A stretch of DNA of 47,929 nt from Opitutaceae bacterium. Lineage in GTDB: Bacteria; Verrucomicrobiota; Verrucomicrobiia; Opitutales; Opitutaceae. The stretch lies in assembly GCA_947474995.1 (NCBI GenBank), contig CANJNJ010000021.1, positions 1 through 47,929 of the forward strand. Direction: 5' to 3'. A program made the position numbers and the translations under genes. Under the pieces are notes generated by a model. The model made no database searches. It was not told where the DNA came from and was given only the letters and a program-made list of their open reading frames with translations. Shown piece by piece: positions 7,843-16,900 of this stretch (the stretch's first letter is position 1; each line of letters opens with the position of its first letter).

Positions 7843-9114
7843 CTAGACCGACCGGCCGGTGCTCGAGCCGAACGACTCGGTCTCGACGCCCATGCGCTGA
7901 GCGAGATCGACGTAGAGATTGCACAGGGGCACCTTGTTCGGACCCGAGGACGCGACCTTCTTGAACTCGCCGTGCCGGTAGCCGCCGCCGGCGAGGAGGA
8001 TCGGAAGGTCATTGTTCCGGTGCGTGTTCGCATCGCCGATGCCGCTGCCGAAAAGCACCGACGTCGAGTCGAGCAAGGTCCGATCGCCGTCGTCCAGCTT
8101 GGAGAGCCGGGTGACGAATTTTCCGAACTGATCGATCTGGTAGGTCTCGAGCGTGAGGAGATTCTTAATCGTCGCCTCGTCGTTACCGTGGTGCGACATG
8201 CTGTGGTAGGATTTTTCGATACCCAGATTCTGCGGCAGGAAATCGCCGCCGATTTCCAGCGTGGCGATGCGCGTCGAGTCGGTCTGCAGTGCCAGGGCGA
8301 TCAGTTCATAGAGCATCGGCAAATCCTCGACCCGGTTCTTGTTGGCCGGTCGATCGAAGGGAGCCGGCGGCTTGGGCAGGTTGGCCCAACGCTGGCGCAG
8401 TTCGAGGCGCTTCTCGACGTCGCGAATGGAGGTGAAGTATTCGTCCAACTTGTCCTTGTCCTCACGATTGACCCGCTTCGAGAGACTGTTCGCCTCCCCC
8501 AGCACGGTATCGAGAATGGAGGCCTGCAAACGGTTCTCTTGGTTGCGACGGTCCTGGCGCTCCTGAGAGTCGCTCACGAAGAGCCGGTCGAACAACTCGG
8601 CCGGGCCCGTGATCGGAGGCACGCGCACGCCCGCCTTCGTCCAGGCGATCTGGCAGCCACCGTGGATGCCGCTCTCCGAGCCGACCGTCAGCGAAGGAAA
8701 GCGCGTGTGGTGGCCAATTTCGTCGGCCATGAACTGGTCGATCGTGACATTGCCGAGCGGCCGGTTTTGCGCTTCCGAATTGAGGACGCCCGAAAGGAAG
8801 GAATGGACCGCGAAGTGACCGCCCTTGATCCCGTGGTCGAGTCCGCGGTAAACCGTCAGGTGCTTGCGCACATCCCACAGCGGCTTGAGCAGCGTGGTCT
8901 GCTCGTAGGCCGATCCGGTCGATTCGGGAAATAGGTGCTTTACCTGATAGCCCAGCAGATTCCCGATTGCGACGAAGCGCCGCGCGCCGGCCCCCGCGCC
9001 CTTGGCGGTCTGAACGGCGGAACTGCCACCCACGGCACTGGCCAGGAGCGACGGCAGCGAGGGGAGGGCCAAGGCTGCGCCCAAGGATTTAAGGATGAAA
9101 CGACGCCTGTTCAT
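7843..9114 (-). CDS. DUF1552 domain protein, Tat-exported
   Basis: A 423-residue protein of the DUF1552 family, which almost always accompanies DUF1592-type cytochromes. The N-terminus MNRRRFILKSLGAALALPSL carries a twin-arginine signal, implying export of a folded protein. Family features include YRGLDHGIKGGHFAVHSFLS, SLTVGSESGIHGGCQIAWT, SYHSMSHHGND and VLFGSGIGDANTHRNNDLPI, close to the sulfatase/alkaline-phosphatase-like fold of DUF1501/DUF1552 proteins. The start is supported by a GGAGAAGG Shine-Dalgarno sequence about 7 nt upstream of ATG 9114. It is the promoter-proximal gene here; I expect the cytochrome gene first in most such pairs, so the order is reversed. Substrate and reaction are unknown. 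Confidence 0.92.
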   Translation of the reverse strand: MNRRRFILKSLGAALALPSLPSLLASAVGGSSAVQTAKGAGAGARRFVAIGNLLGYQVKHLFPESTGSAYEQTTLLKPLWDVRKHLTVYRGLDHGIKGGHFAVHSFLSGVLNSEAQNRPLGNVTIDQFMADEIGHHTRFPSLTVGSESGIHGGCQIAWTKAGVRVPPITGPAELFDRLFVSDSQERQDRRNQENRLQASILDTVLGEANSLSKRVNREDKDKLDEYFTSIRDVEKRLELRQRWANLPKPPAPFDRPANKNRVEDLPMLYELIALALQTDSTRIATLEIGGDFLPQNLGIEKSYHSMSHHGNDEATIKNLLTLETYQIDQFGKFVTRLSKLDDGDRTLLDSTSVLFGSGIGDANTHRNNDLPILLAGGGYRHGEFKKVASSGPNKVPLCNLYVDLAQRMGVETESFGSSTGRSV

Positions 9115-9750
9115 AGGATTACCTTCTCCAAGGATTTTCAGTGCAGTGGACGTGCTTTCACCACGTCGCGCCGGAAACGGGCTGCCTAAGCTTTCTGCAA
9201 GCTTCCGGCGGCAGACCCTCTGGGGCAATGGATGGTCGCAGGTGGACTCAAGCGGTGCCTCTGCTTTGTGCGAGTAAAAAAACCGCTCCGATGGCCATGG
9301 TTCGAGTCGGCAACCAAGGTGGTCCAACCGTTTGGGCCGGCAGATGGAACAGCTCCCCCCCCGAAATTTGGAGTAAACAACCCCGGGGCAAGCCCCGAGG
9401 CATTTGAACAATCCCACCCATGCCAACCAGCGATCGTCCCATTCGTCCCATTCAATGTAGCTGCGAGCGCCAGCGAGTGGTCTGCCGTCCGCTCGCTGGC
9501 GCTCGCAGCTACGCCATCCAACCCGAAGCCAGCCCTGGTCGCCTTTGGCGCCGCCAGAGGCGGGTAAACTTCGGAGGATCGGACCCATCGCGAATGAACG
9601 GGCAGGCGGACGGCGCCGGCCCGTCCCAAGACTGACTGCTTTTTCCCGTTCATCACTTGTCGCGTAGGCAAAACTTATCCAACGATCTCCCTTTTCGGAG
9701 AGCGCGCTTGTGTTGGAGGGTCGCACGACTACGGTGCAAAAACCCATCTC
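9115..9750. other. 636-bp divergent intergenic region with palindromes
   Basis: No gene is supported here. It separates the minus-strand DUF1552 gene from the plus-strand SPFH operon and so should hold both promoters, none of which I can place. It contains a GGGGCAAGCCCC hairpin near 9372-9383, an 8-C run at 9355-9362 and the long GTAG-headed palindrome at 9457-9512. Open frames across this region are low-complexity and read through the palindrome. Confidence 0.6.
9457..9512. repeat. REP-like palindrome, perfect 21-bp arms with GTAG head
   Basis: 9457-9477 (GTAGCTGCGAGCGCCAGCGA plus G) and 9492-9512 are exact reverse complements, separated by a 14-nt loop. The outer ends are GTAG and CTAC, the signature of REP sequences used by RAYT transposases. 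The sequence differs from the other families here. Confidence 0.75.
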
Positions 9751-10614
9751 ATGAGTCCCCCTGCCCTCGCCAGAATCATCGGAGTCGCCCTGCTGCTCTT
9801 CGCCGCGGTCATCATGGCATCGTCCGGCACCTTCGTCGTGAAGCCCGGGTATCGCGGCGTCGAGGTTACGATGGGCGAGGTGTCGCGCGCCTTCAAGCCC
9901 GAGGGCTTCGGCCTGAAGGCCCCTTTCGTCACCACCATCACGCAGATCTCCATCCGTCAACAAACCGCCGAGGATCAGGCCGAGTGCTATTCCTCGGACC
10001 TTCAGCAGATCACCATCGACCTCAAAGTGCTCTTCCGCGTGCCGGAAGCTTCGGTCGTGAAACTCTTCCAGGACTATTACGGTGATCCGTTTCAAAGTCT
10101 CGTGGCCCCCCGGGTGCAGGAGGCCCTGAAGGAAGTGGCCGCGTTGCAAAGCGCCGAGCAAATCGTGAAGAACCGCGAACAGATCAAGACGCGCTCGCTC
10201 GAGATTGCGCGCCGCAAACTCGGCCAGCTCCTCGTGATCGAGGACATCGTGATTCAGAATATCTCGCTGACCAAGGAGCTGGAACACGCCATCGAAGCCA
10301 AGATGGTGCAGGAGCAGGAGGCCTCGAAGTCCAAGTATTTTCAGCAGCGCGTGCAGATCGAAGCCGACACCGCGATCATCCGCGCCAAGGGCGAGGCCGA
10401 ATCGATCATGATCCGCGGCGACGCGCTCAAGAAAAACCCCGCCTTTGTCGACCTGCAGATCGTCGACAAATGGGACGGAATTACCCCGGCCGTCATCGGC
10501 GGCGGCGACAAGGTAATGCTCACGTTGCAAGACATCGAACGCCTCAAGGCCCAAAAGTCCAATGCCCCCCCCGTACCACAACCAGCCACTTCGAAAAGTC
10601 CGGCCCGACTCTGA
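9751..10614 (+). CDS. SPFH/prohibitin-family membrane protein (first paralogue)
   Basis: A 287-residue band-7 protein. One N-terminal membrane segment (residues about 7-25, ARIIGVALLLFAAVIMASSG) is followed by the SPFH domain (KPGYRGVEVTMGEV, EGFGLKAPFVTTI, IDLKVLFRVPEASV, PRVQEALKEVAALQSAEQIV) and a charged alpha-helical region (HAIEAKMVQEQEASKSKY) likely to form coiled coils and rings at the inner membrane. The C-terminal tail is Pro/Ala-rich and includes an 8-C run at 10565-10572. It is the first gene of a three-gene operon, with only 4 nt to the second. Bacterial relatives (HflK/HflC, prohibitin-like) scaffold membrane proteases or lipid domains; the partner here is unknown. No clear ribosome-binding site precedes the ATG. 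Confidence 0.93.
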   Translation: MSPPALARIIGVALLLFAAVIMASSGTFVVKPGYRGVEVTMGEVSRAFKPEGFGLKAPFVTTITQISIRQQTAEDQAECYSSDLQQITIDLKVLFRVPEASVVKLFQDYYGDPFQSLVAPRVQEALKEVAALQSAEQIVKNREQIKTRSLEIARRKLGQLLVIEDIVIQNISLTKELEHAIEAKMVQEQEASKSKYFQQRVQIEADTAIIRAKGEAESIMIRGDALKKNPAFVDLQIVDKWDGITPAVIGGGDKVMLTLQDIERLKAQKSNAPPVPQPATSKSPARL

Positions 10615-10618
10615 ACCC

Positions 10619-11440
10619 ATGAATCCTCTCCTTGTCTCCCGGCTGATCGGCGTGGCGGCGATGACCTTCCTGGTGCTGGTCCTGGCTTCAGCGGCCTCTT
10701 ACGTGATCGAGCCTGGCACCCGTGGCCTCAAGGTCACTCTGGGCAAGACGGCCGATAACTTCCTGCCCGAAGGCTTTGGTTTCAAGACCCCCTTCCTCAC
10801 CAGCATCGTCACGGTGAACGTGCGGCAAACGACCCAGACCGTGAAGGCCGACTGTTTTTCCTCCGATCTCCAGCAGGTAAAAATAGATCTTCGCGTGCTC
10901 TACCGCGCGCCCGAGTCGTCGGTCGTGCAGATCTACCGTGAGTTCGCCGGCGATCCGTTCGACAGCCTGATCGCCCCGCGCGTACAGGAAGCGATCAAGG
11001 AAGTGACCGCACTCCTGACCGCGGAGCAAATCGTCAAGAGCCGCGAGGAAATCAAGAAAAAGGCGCTTGCCGCCGCGACCCAGAAAATTGGCTCCCTGCT
11101 CATCGTCGAGGATATCGTCGTGCGGGATATCAATCTCTCGCCGGAACTGGAGAAAGCCATCGAAGCCAAGATGGTCGCGGAACAACAGGCGAACCAGGCG
11201 CGCTTCACGCAAGTCCAGACCCAGGTTGAAGCCGAGACGGCCGTCATCAGCGCCAAGGGCGAAGCCGAGGCCATTCGCGTGCGCGGTGAGGCGCTGCGGC
11301 AGAGCCCGGCGTTTCTGCGCTGGAAGATTGTGGAGCGCTGGAACGGCCGCTCGCCGATGGTCGTGCCCGCGGGGCCGGAACATTCCGGCGCGGCGCTCTT
11401 GCTGCCGATTGGACCGGCGGAAATGCCTGTGGCGCCATGA
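10619..11440 (+). CDS. SPFH/prohibitin-family membrane protein (second paralogue)
   Basis: A 273-residue paralogue of the preceding protein. Start at 10619 (MNPLLVSRLIGVAAMTFLVL), 4 nt after the upstream stop, so translation is probably coupled; an in-frame start at 10562 would overlap the first gene and is less likely. It has the same architecture: one N-terminal membrane helix, SPFH domain (PGTRGLKVTLGKT, EGFGFKTPFLTSI, IDLRVLYRAPESSV, PRVQEAIKEVTALLTAEQIV) and a helical ELEKAIEAKMVAEQQANQAR region. The strong similarity between the two suggests local duplication and a hetero-oligomer, comparable in layout to HflK-HflC. The stop overlaps the next start by 4 nt (ATGA). Confidence 0.93.
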   Translation: MNPLLVSRLIGVAAMTFLVLVLASAASYVIEPGTRGLKVTLGKTADNFLPEGFGFKTPFLTSIVTVNVRQTTQTVKADCFSSDLQQVKIDLRVLYRAPESSVVQIYREFAGDPFDSLIAPRVQEAIKEVTALLTAEQIVKSREEIKKKALAAATQKIGSLLIVEDIVVRDINLSPELEKAIEAKMVAEQQANQARFTQVQTQVEAETAVISAKGEAEAIRVRGEALRQSPAFLRWKIVERWNGRSPMVVPAGPEHSGAALLLPIGPAEMPVAP

Positions 11441-11634
11441 ACCCGCGGACGCGCGCGTTCCTGCAATTCGGCACGCTGGTGTTGGTGGGTCTGCTGCTGG
11501 TTTTCGTCTTCCCGCGCGCCGCCGCGTGGGCCGAGATGGCCGCGCGCGAAATCCGCTACCTTTGGTGGCTGATTTTACTCGTCGCGCTCGGCGGATGGCT
11601 GATCTGGGCCGGCCGGCGACGACCCCGGGAGTGA
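11437..11634 (+). CDS. Small two-helix membrane protein of the SPFH operon
   Basis: 65 residues with two hydrophobic segments (about 9-26, QFGTLVLVGLLLVFVFP, and 43-58, WWLILLVALGGWLIWAG) and an Arg-rich end (RRRPRE). Its ATG overlaps the TGA of the second SPFH gene in an ATGA junction, which is good evidence that it is translated. I do not recognise a family. The tight coupling suggests a partner or adaptor of the SPFH complex. Confidence 0.75.
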   Translation: MNPRTRAFLQFGTLVLVGLLLVFVFPRAAAWAEMAAREIRYLWWLILLVALGGWLIWAGRRRPRE

Positions 11635-11669
11635 CGGGTCACCGAAGGCCCGGATTTGACCGCCTGATC

Positions 11670-11687
11670 AAATCAACTTGTAGCCCT
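11670..11687. repeat. Relic resembling a RAYT-unit end
   Basis: AAATCAACTTGTAGCCCT matches the right end of the RAYT unit (AAATTAACTTGTAGCGCCCT) except for one substitution and a 2-nt gap. It lies 36 bp after the small membrane gene and just before the dispersed repeat at 11724. It may mark an old insertion or excision. Confidence 0.4.
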
Positions 11688-11723
11688 AAAAATCCATTCT
11701 CCACTCGTTAAGGGAGCCACCGC

Positions 11724-11775
11724 TAAACCCCTCCGGGATCCAATCCCCCGGAAAATCCCGTTTCCTTTCCGTCAG
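11724..11775. repeat. Dispersed intergenic repeat, copy 1
   Basis: About 52 bp, roughly 90 percent identical to 17352-17404. The core is a hairpin (TCCGGGATCCAATCCCCCGG) followed by the conserved GGAAAATCC and TTTCCTTTC segments. Similarity fades on either side. Copy 1 ends just before the truncated gene at 11782. Confidence 0.65.
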
Positions 11776-11781
11776 CAGTAA

Positions 11782-12045
11782 CTCCATCGGCGGCTCATCC
11801 TGCTCGGCACGATTTGTCTCCTGACTCCGGCCCTCTCGCGCATGGGGGACAAACGGTCCGTCCTCCCGCTGTTCCTCACGCTGATCTTCGTGATCGTGGC
11901 CATGCTCCACGATTGGACGACCCGGCGCCGCGTGCACCCGACCGACCTGTGGGACTTCGCCATTCGGCTGCTCTCCGGTCCGGGCCGCGCCGCGCTCGGG
12001 AAGGCGGCGGCGTGGCCGTCCTTCGCCCGGATGCTCGTGGAGTAA
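11782..12045 (+). pseudogene. C-terminal remnant of a membrane protein
   Basis: The frame reads LHRRLILLGTICLLTPALSR and continues through MGDKRSVLPLFLTLIFVIVA, LHDWTTRRRVHPTDLWDFAI to a stop at 12045. This looks like the last two membrane helices and cytoplasmic tail of a larger membrane protein; the 'HDWxTRRRVHPxxLW' tail is familiar from uncharacterised multi-helix proteins. An in-frame TAA at 11779 and the dispersed repeat just upstream remove everything before it. An internal ATG at 11842 could give a 67-residue peptide, but there is no ribosome-binding site. Most likely a 5'-truncated pseudogene; a real micro-membrane protein is possible. Confidence 0.5.
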
Positions 12046-12211
12046 TGGCAGGCAAACCGGGCGGGCACCACCGGGGGGCGCAACCGCCCGGTGATTGCCG
12101 GAATCGCGTGGCGCCGGCTCAAATCGGCCCCGCTCACGTTGGCACGACTCGCTGACGACTCCGGTCGCGACCCGGCGGGATCCGAGACGAAGGGAAAACA
12201 GCACGGCCGGG

Positions 12212-13462
12212 GTGCGCGGAATCGTTGACGAGGCCGATAGGATCGTCGATCGCTCGCTCGTGACCTCGGCCGAACGAACGAAGCGCAGTTACGAACTCCA
12301 CCCCTATCCACCGGCGAAGAGCGAGGGACCTTCCGACCGGGGCGGATCGCTGCCGCCGTTGAAATGGATGCAGGCGGTGGGCCGGCCCGGGCACGGCGAA
12401 CCGCGGCGAGTGCTGGTGGCGGGTTGCGGCACCGGGGTGGAGGCCAGGGTGATGCGGCGGCGGCTGCCGCGGGCGGAGATCGTGGCGGTGGATTTCAGCC
12501 CGCGTTCGATTGCCTGGGCGAAGCGCTTCCAGCGGACAGCCGGCACGGCGCCACCCATCAGCTTTCAGGTGGCGGACCTGACGGACCGAAAACTCGCCTC
12601 CACGGTCGGAGGGGAGTTCGATTTGATCACGTGCCACGGGGTGTTGAGCTATATTCCGCAACCGGAGGCGGTCTTGAAAAACCTGGCCGCCTGCCTGCGC
12701 GCCGGAGGGGCGCTCTATCTGGGCGTGAACGGGGAAGCTCACCCCGCGACGCGACTGCGGCCGTGGCTGGCGAGTTTCGGCTTGGCGGTGGACGAGATGC
12801 GCCATGAACGCCGGCTGCGCCAGCTGCTCGGTTTGTGGGATGCGCTCAATGATGATGGGGACGGGGAACTCGCGACGATGTCGGCCAGCTATCTTGGGGG
12901 CGACGTGTGCGGGCCTCACTTTAACAACTGGGCGCTGGCGGAGTGGCGGTCCCGCGCGCATCAGGCGGGCTGGGAGGTGGCCGGCACCGACGTCTTGCCG
13001 TTGGCGCTGCAACTGGCGGCGGAGCGGGGGAACCAGGCGAGCCTGTTTCCGGCGGGGGTCGGGTCATTGGCGGCGCGACTGGACCAGGCGCGGCCTGCGG
13101 GATTTCATCGGATCATGCTCCGGCGGGCGAAAGCCGGGGAATTGGATGTGCCGCCCGGCGGCGGCCAGGCGGCGCGGCGCGTGTATTGGACCGGCTTGTA
13201 TTCGGTGGAACTGCGGCGCGTCAGCGGACGGCAGACGGTGAAGGCGGTGTTCAGGTGTCCGTCGCTTCATGTCCATTTCGAGCAGATACTTGCCGCCTCC
13301 CGGGCGCGGGCGCTGGGAGTTTTGAGGGAAACGGGAATGGCTTCCGCGCATTGGACGGCGGAGTGGAACCGGACCGACGCCGCGCGCCGCCTGCTTTGGC
13401 TCTGGGCCGGGCTGGGCGTCGTGGCGGTCGGCGAAGCGGCGGCTCCGGCGGTTCAGCGCTGA
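12212..13462 (+). CDS. Class I SAM-dependent methyltransferase
   Basis: A 416-residue protein from a GTG at 12212; the frame opens at 12095, but the extra 39 residues are low-complexity. After a short N-terminus with YELHPYPPAKSEG comes a Rossmann methyltransferase domain: motif I VLVAGCGTGVEA, motif II AEIVAVDFSPRSIAWAKR, then FDLITCHGVLSYIPQPEAVL and CLRAGGALYLGVNGEA. The C-terminal half has no recognised domain, although RVYWTGLYSVELRR and HVHFEQILAASRARALGVL may form an independent module. It resembles the methyltransferase at 31446 in having a 'Y..xPYP/PFP' N-terminal motif, a central methyltransferase and a C-terminal extension. The substrate is unknown; this general type includes protein and small-molecule methyltransferases. 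Confidence 0.85.
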   Translation: MRGIVDEADRIVDRSLVTSAERTKRSYELHPYPPAKSEGPSDRGGSLPPLKWMQAVGRPGHGEPRRVLVAGCGTGVEARVMRRRLPRAEIVAVDFSPRSIAWAKRFQRTAGTAPPISFQVADLTDRKLASTVGGEFDLITCHGVLSYIPQPEAVLKNLAACLRAGGALYLGVNGEAHPATRLRPWLASFGLAVDEMRHERRLRQLLGLWDALNDDGDGELATMSASYLGGDVCGPHFNNWALAEWRSRAHQAGWEVAGTDVLPLALQLAAERGNQASLFPAGVGSLAARLDQARPAGFHRIMLRRAKAGELDVPPGGGQAARRVYWTGLYSVELRRVSGRQTVKAVFRCPSLHVHFEQILAASRARALGVLRETGMASAHWTAEWNRTDAARRLLWLWAGLGVVAVGEAAAPAVQR

Positions 13463-13906
13463 GGGGAATCGGCGGTGGCCCGAGGAACGGGTCGGCGTCA
13501 TGGCCGCCGGCGCAGGATTAAACAGGGGCGTCGGTGGTCGGCCACGCCCTGGTTCGCCGTGGTTGCGCTCGGGTGAAGAACCGCGGTGATTCCACCGCAC
13601 GATCGCGCGGCCGCGTTGGGAGGGTCAGGTCTTGGCCGGATCCGCGACGACGGTGCGCTCGCGATCGTCGAACCAATCGAAGTCGGCGGGCTGAGCCGTA
13701 ACCAGACAGTCGATCGCTCAGCGCGAAGAGCTGAGCGCCCAATCTCCCGAGCAGACGTGCGCCCCGTCCGACTCAAAAACGAAAGTCACCGTTTGGTTCT
13801 GCGCTCAGCTCCCGGCTCTCCACTCCCGACTGAATTTCCACGGCCAAGTGGCGCGGGCTTGCACGCAGAAGATCGATCGCTCGATTCTCCACGGACCCGG
13901 CGCGCC
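13463..13906. other. 444-bp intergenic region, no gene recognised
   Basis: Lies between the methyltransferase and the convergent CotH gene. Frames here are Arg/Ser/Pro-rich and look random. The only protein-like stretch is a startless minus-strand fragment ending at 13625 (CLVTAQPADFDWFDDRERT), which could be a decayed gene end. No terminator with a T-run is visible. Confidence 0.5.
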
Positions 13907-16900
13907 TCAGGGCACCTCGTAAATTTCGATCAGGGCGACGCCGCTTTTGTCACCGGACCCTTTGACTTCGACGGAGTAGCTGCCGGGGGCGAGCGTGGCG
14001 AGGAGCGCCGCGTCGCGCGAATTTTTGGGCAGGGCGAAGGCGCCGACCGACACAAAGGCCGCGGTGAGGGCGGAGCCGCCGCCCCAGTCGTCGTTGTCGG
14101 CGATCTTGCCCGCCGCGCCGTTGAGCGTGAGCTGCGGATCGGCGACGACGCCCCCAACGTTGAACGGCGCGGCCCCGAGCGTGGGCCCGACGGCGCGGAT
14201 CAGAACGGTGCGGGGCGAGGCGCCAAAAATGACAAAGCCCGCGGTGAGACCGGTGCCCAGGTTCTTGAGGACCGAAACGTTGACGAGCCGCGGTGTGGCC
14301 GCCCCGAATGAGGCCACGGCCGTGGAGTCGTAGAGTTCGGCAATCACCGTGCCGATGCCCGTGCCCGTGTCGCCCACTTGCACGGTGTAATTTCCCGGCG
14401 CAAGGGCGCTCTGGAAAATCGCCGCGTCCTTCGAGGTGGGCGAGTTGTAGGCGAAGGCACCCACCGCCGCGAAGGCGGTGCTGAGCGCGGCGCTGCCATT
14501 CCAATCGTCATTGGTGGCCACGGTCACGGCGGGGCTGCTGCTGGTGCTGGTCCTGGTCAGCGACATCGTCGGGTCCGGCAAGAACGCGGTGACTCCGAGT
14601 TGGGCCAGCGACGGACCAGCCGCGCGCGCAAGCAGGGGTTTGGTCCCGGTGGTGCCGGCGCCGCCGACGGCGAAGCCCATGGTGAAATCCTCGCGGGCAG
14701 GGAGGGTGGTGAGGATCGAGAGGTTGATCAGCCGACCCGGGGTGCCGAGCGCGGAACTCCACGGACTGCCGGGCACGGCGTTGGGGTCGACGTTGGCACG
14801 GTAGCCGCGCCCCCGGACCACCGCCGCATCGGACATCGTGACGGGCGCAGAGGAGAGCACCGCGCTGCCGGAAAGTCCTCCGCCGGGCAGGCGCGGATCG
14901 GAGCCATCGAGGGTGTAGGCGACCTGCGTGCCGGGCGCGGGGGTCAGCGTGAGTGTTCCGTCGGCGATGGTCATCGTCGGTTCGCCGCTGAACTGCGAGT
15001 CGATCCAAGCCGTGCGCTTTGCCAGCCAGTTTTTCAAATTATCAACCTCCCCCTGCCAGCCGTCGTTGAAGCGACTGGCGTTGTCGGGCCAGCGGGCGGC
15101 GTCGCGGGCGCTGGCAAGTGGGCCGATTTCCGCGGCGAATTTGTCGATGCGCGCCGACGTGGTCGCGGTCGAGAGTTCGTTCTTCCGCAGTTTCTGCCAG
15201 CGTTCGACCCAAGCCTGCCTGAACTCGGGATCGCGCGCGATGACACCCCACCATCCGTAGTTCCAGTAATCCGTAGCGTCCCCCAATCCGCTCCACGCTT
15301 CAGCAATGACGGCCCGACTGTCGCCGCCGTCGAGCGCCCGGTCGTAGTCCCATGCCGGCCCGGACGTCAGGCGGCCACGACGGTCCTTTGTCATGTAGGT
15401 GCTGCGCTTGAGCGCGTCCACGTTCATCGAGAGGACGCTGATGAGGTGGTAGTCAATCCACGCCTCGAGGTCGACGTAGTCGAGGTGGGTGCGTTTCTGC
15501 CAGCCGCCAGCTTGGTCGGCATAGAGGGCGTCCTCGAAATTTTGGACGTAACCCTTGATGTAATCGCGTTGGAGCGGCGGGAGGTCGCGGATCTTGGGGC
15601 TGGTGACAATGACCGCGTTGGGCAGACCGGGAAAACTGCGCGTGGTCTGGAAATTGAATTCATCGGGATCGTCACCCACGTCAAATTTCAGGAAATAACC
15701 GCCGGTGAGCGCATTGCCGGCGAGGTCTTTCGGGGCGATGGCCGTGATGTCGACCCGCTTGCTGTCGACGCGCAGGGCGTCGGTGAAAATGTAGATGCCG
15801 GCGTAGTCGTTGTAGTCGAGGTCGCCACCATCCGCGTTGAAAAAGACCTCGACGAGCTGGGTGCGCGGCGCCCAGCGGCCGATGCGGTTGCTCAGATCGT
15901 AGATGTAGACGTTGTGGAGATAGGTGGGATCGTATTTCCACGGGCCGTTGAGCACCCACTCGTCCGCCGACGGAAGGCCAAAGGGTGAGTGCGAGTCGGC
16001 TTTGCCGAGGCTGTCGAGGAAACGGAGCGCGAAGCCTTTCTTGGGGAAGCCCGCCGAGGAAGAGCCGCGCACATTGGTCGAGAGCGGGCTCGTGACGGAG
16101 GGCGGAACGTTGAGCGTGGTGCCGCCGGTCGCCGGCCGGGCCCACGAGTAATACCACGCGGATTGCTGCGTCCCGTCTTTTTCCAACGGACCGCTGCCGT
16201 GGGTGTCGATCACCATTAACGGCAGCTGGCTGGAAAAATTGTCGAGCCGGGCCGGGCCGGTGTTGGCGAGCCGCACATAGTGCGCGGAGGTGGCGAAACT
16301 GGTCGCGAGGCTGTCGTTGGCGAAAATCATCGCGCGGATGATCGACGACGCGGCGACGGTGATCGGCACGGTATATTCCGCTGAGGTGGCGTCGGGATCC
16401 TTCACCGCCGCTCCGGCGGCGGTGGGCGCGGAAACGACATAGCGAATCTTCTGCCCGGCGGCGGCGCCGGTGAGCGTGAGCGCAAACGTGCCGGTAAACG
16501 GGCCGGACGCGCGGGAAAAGGCGACGCGCTCGGTCAGGAGCAACGTGTCCGCGTCGCCGTTACGGGCTTCGGGCGCCGGAGTGCGGAAATCTCCCCGGTT
16601 CGAAGTCTCGGTCGCTGCGGCGAGCTGGGCAATGCCGGGGGCAACGTCGTCCGGTTGCCTGGAATACTTGGGCGCAAACTCGGAGGCTATGGTGGTGCCG
16701 TCCGGCTTGATCAGCGCGAGATAGCGGCCATTGGCGTCGAGGACGAAATTGGTGTGCAACGGCTCGGTGGGATCGCGCCGATCTTCGTTTGAGGCCCAGA
16801 CAATCAGATGGCCCCCGGTCGCGATGGTGACGGCCGGAAACGGCCATTTCGTCTTGTTGGTCGCGGAGTCGGTGAGATACCAGCCGGCCAGGTTCACCGG

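Noticed and set aside
9186-9671. Minus-strand frame of 161 codons
   Set aside because: Runs straight through the REP-like palindrome and shows no protein-like pattern.
13625-13717. 31-codon minus-strand stretch containing DFDWFDDRERT
   Set aside because: Protein-like, but bounded by stops, without a start codon and too short to assign; possibly a gene relic.
14378-15988. Plus-strand frame of 536 codons opposite the CotH gene
   Set aside because: Shadow of the coding strand; low-complexity Arg/Gly/Ala protein with no recognisable domain.
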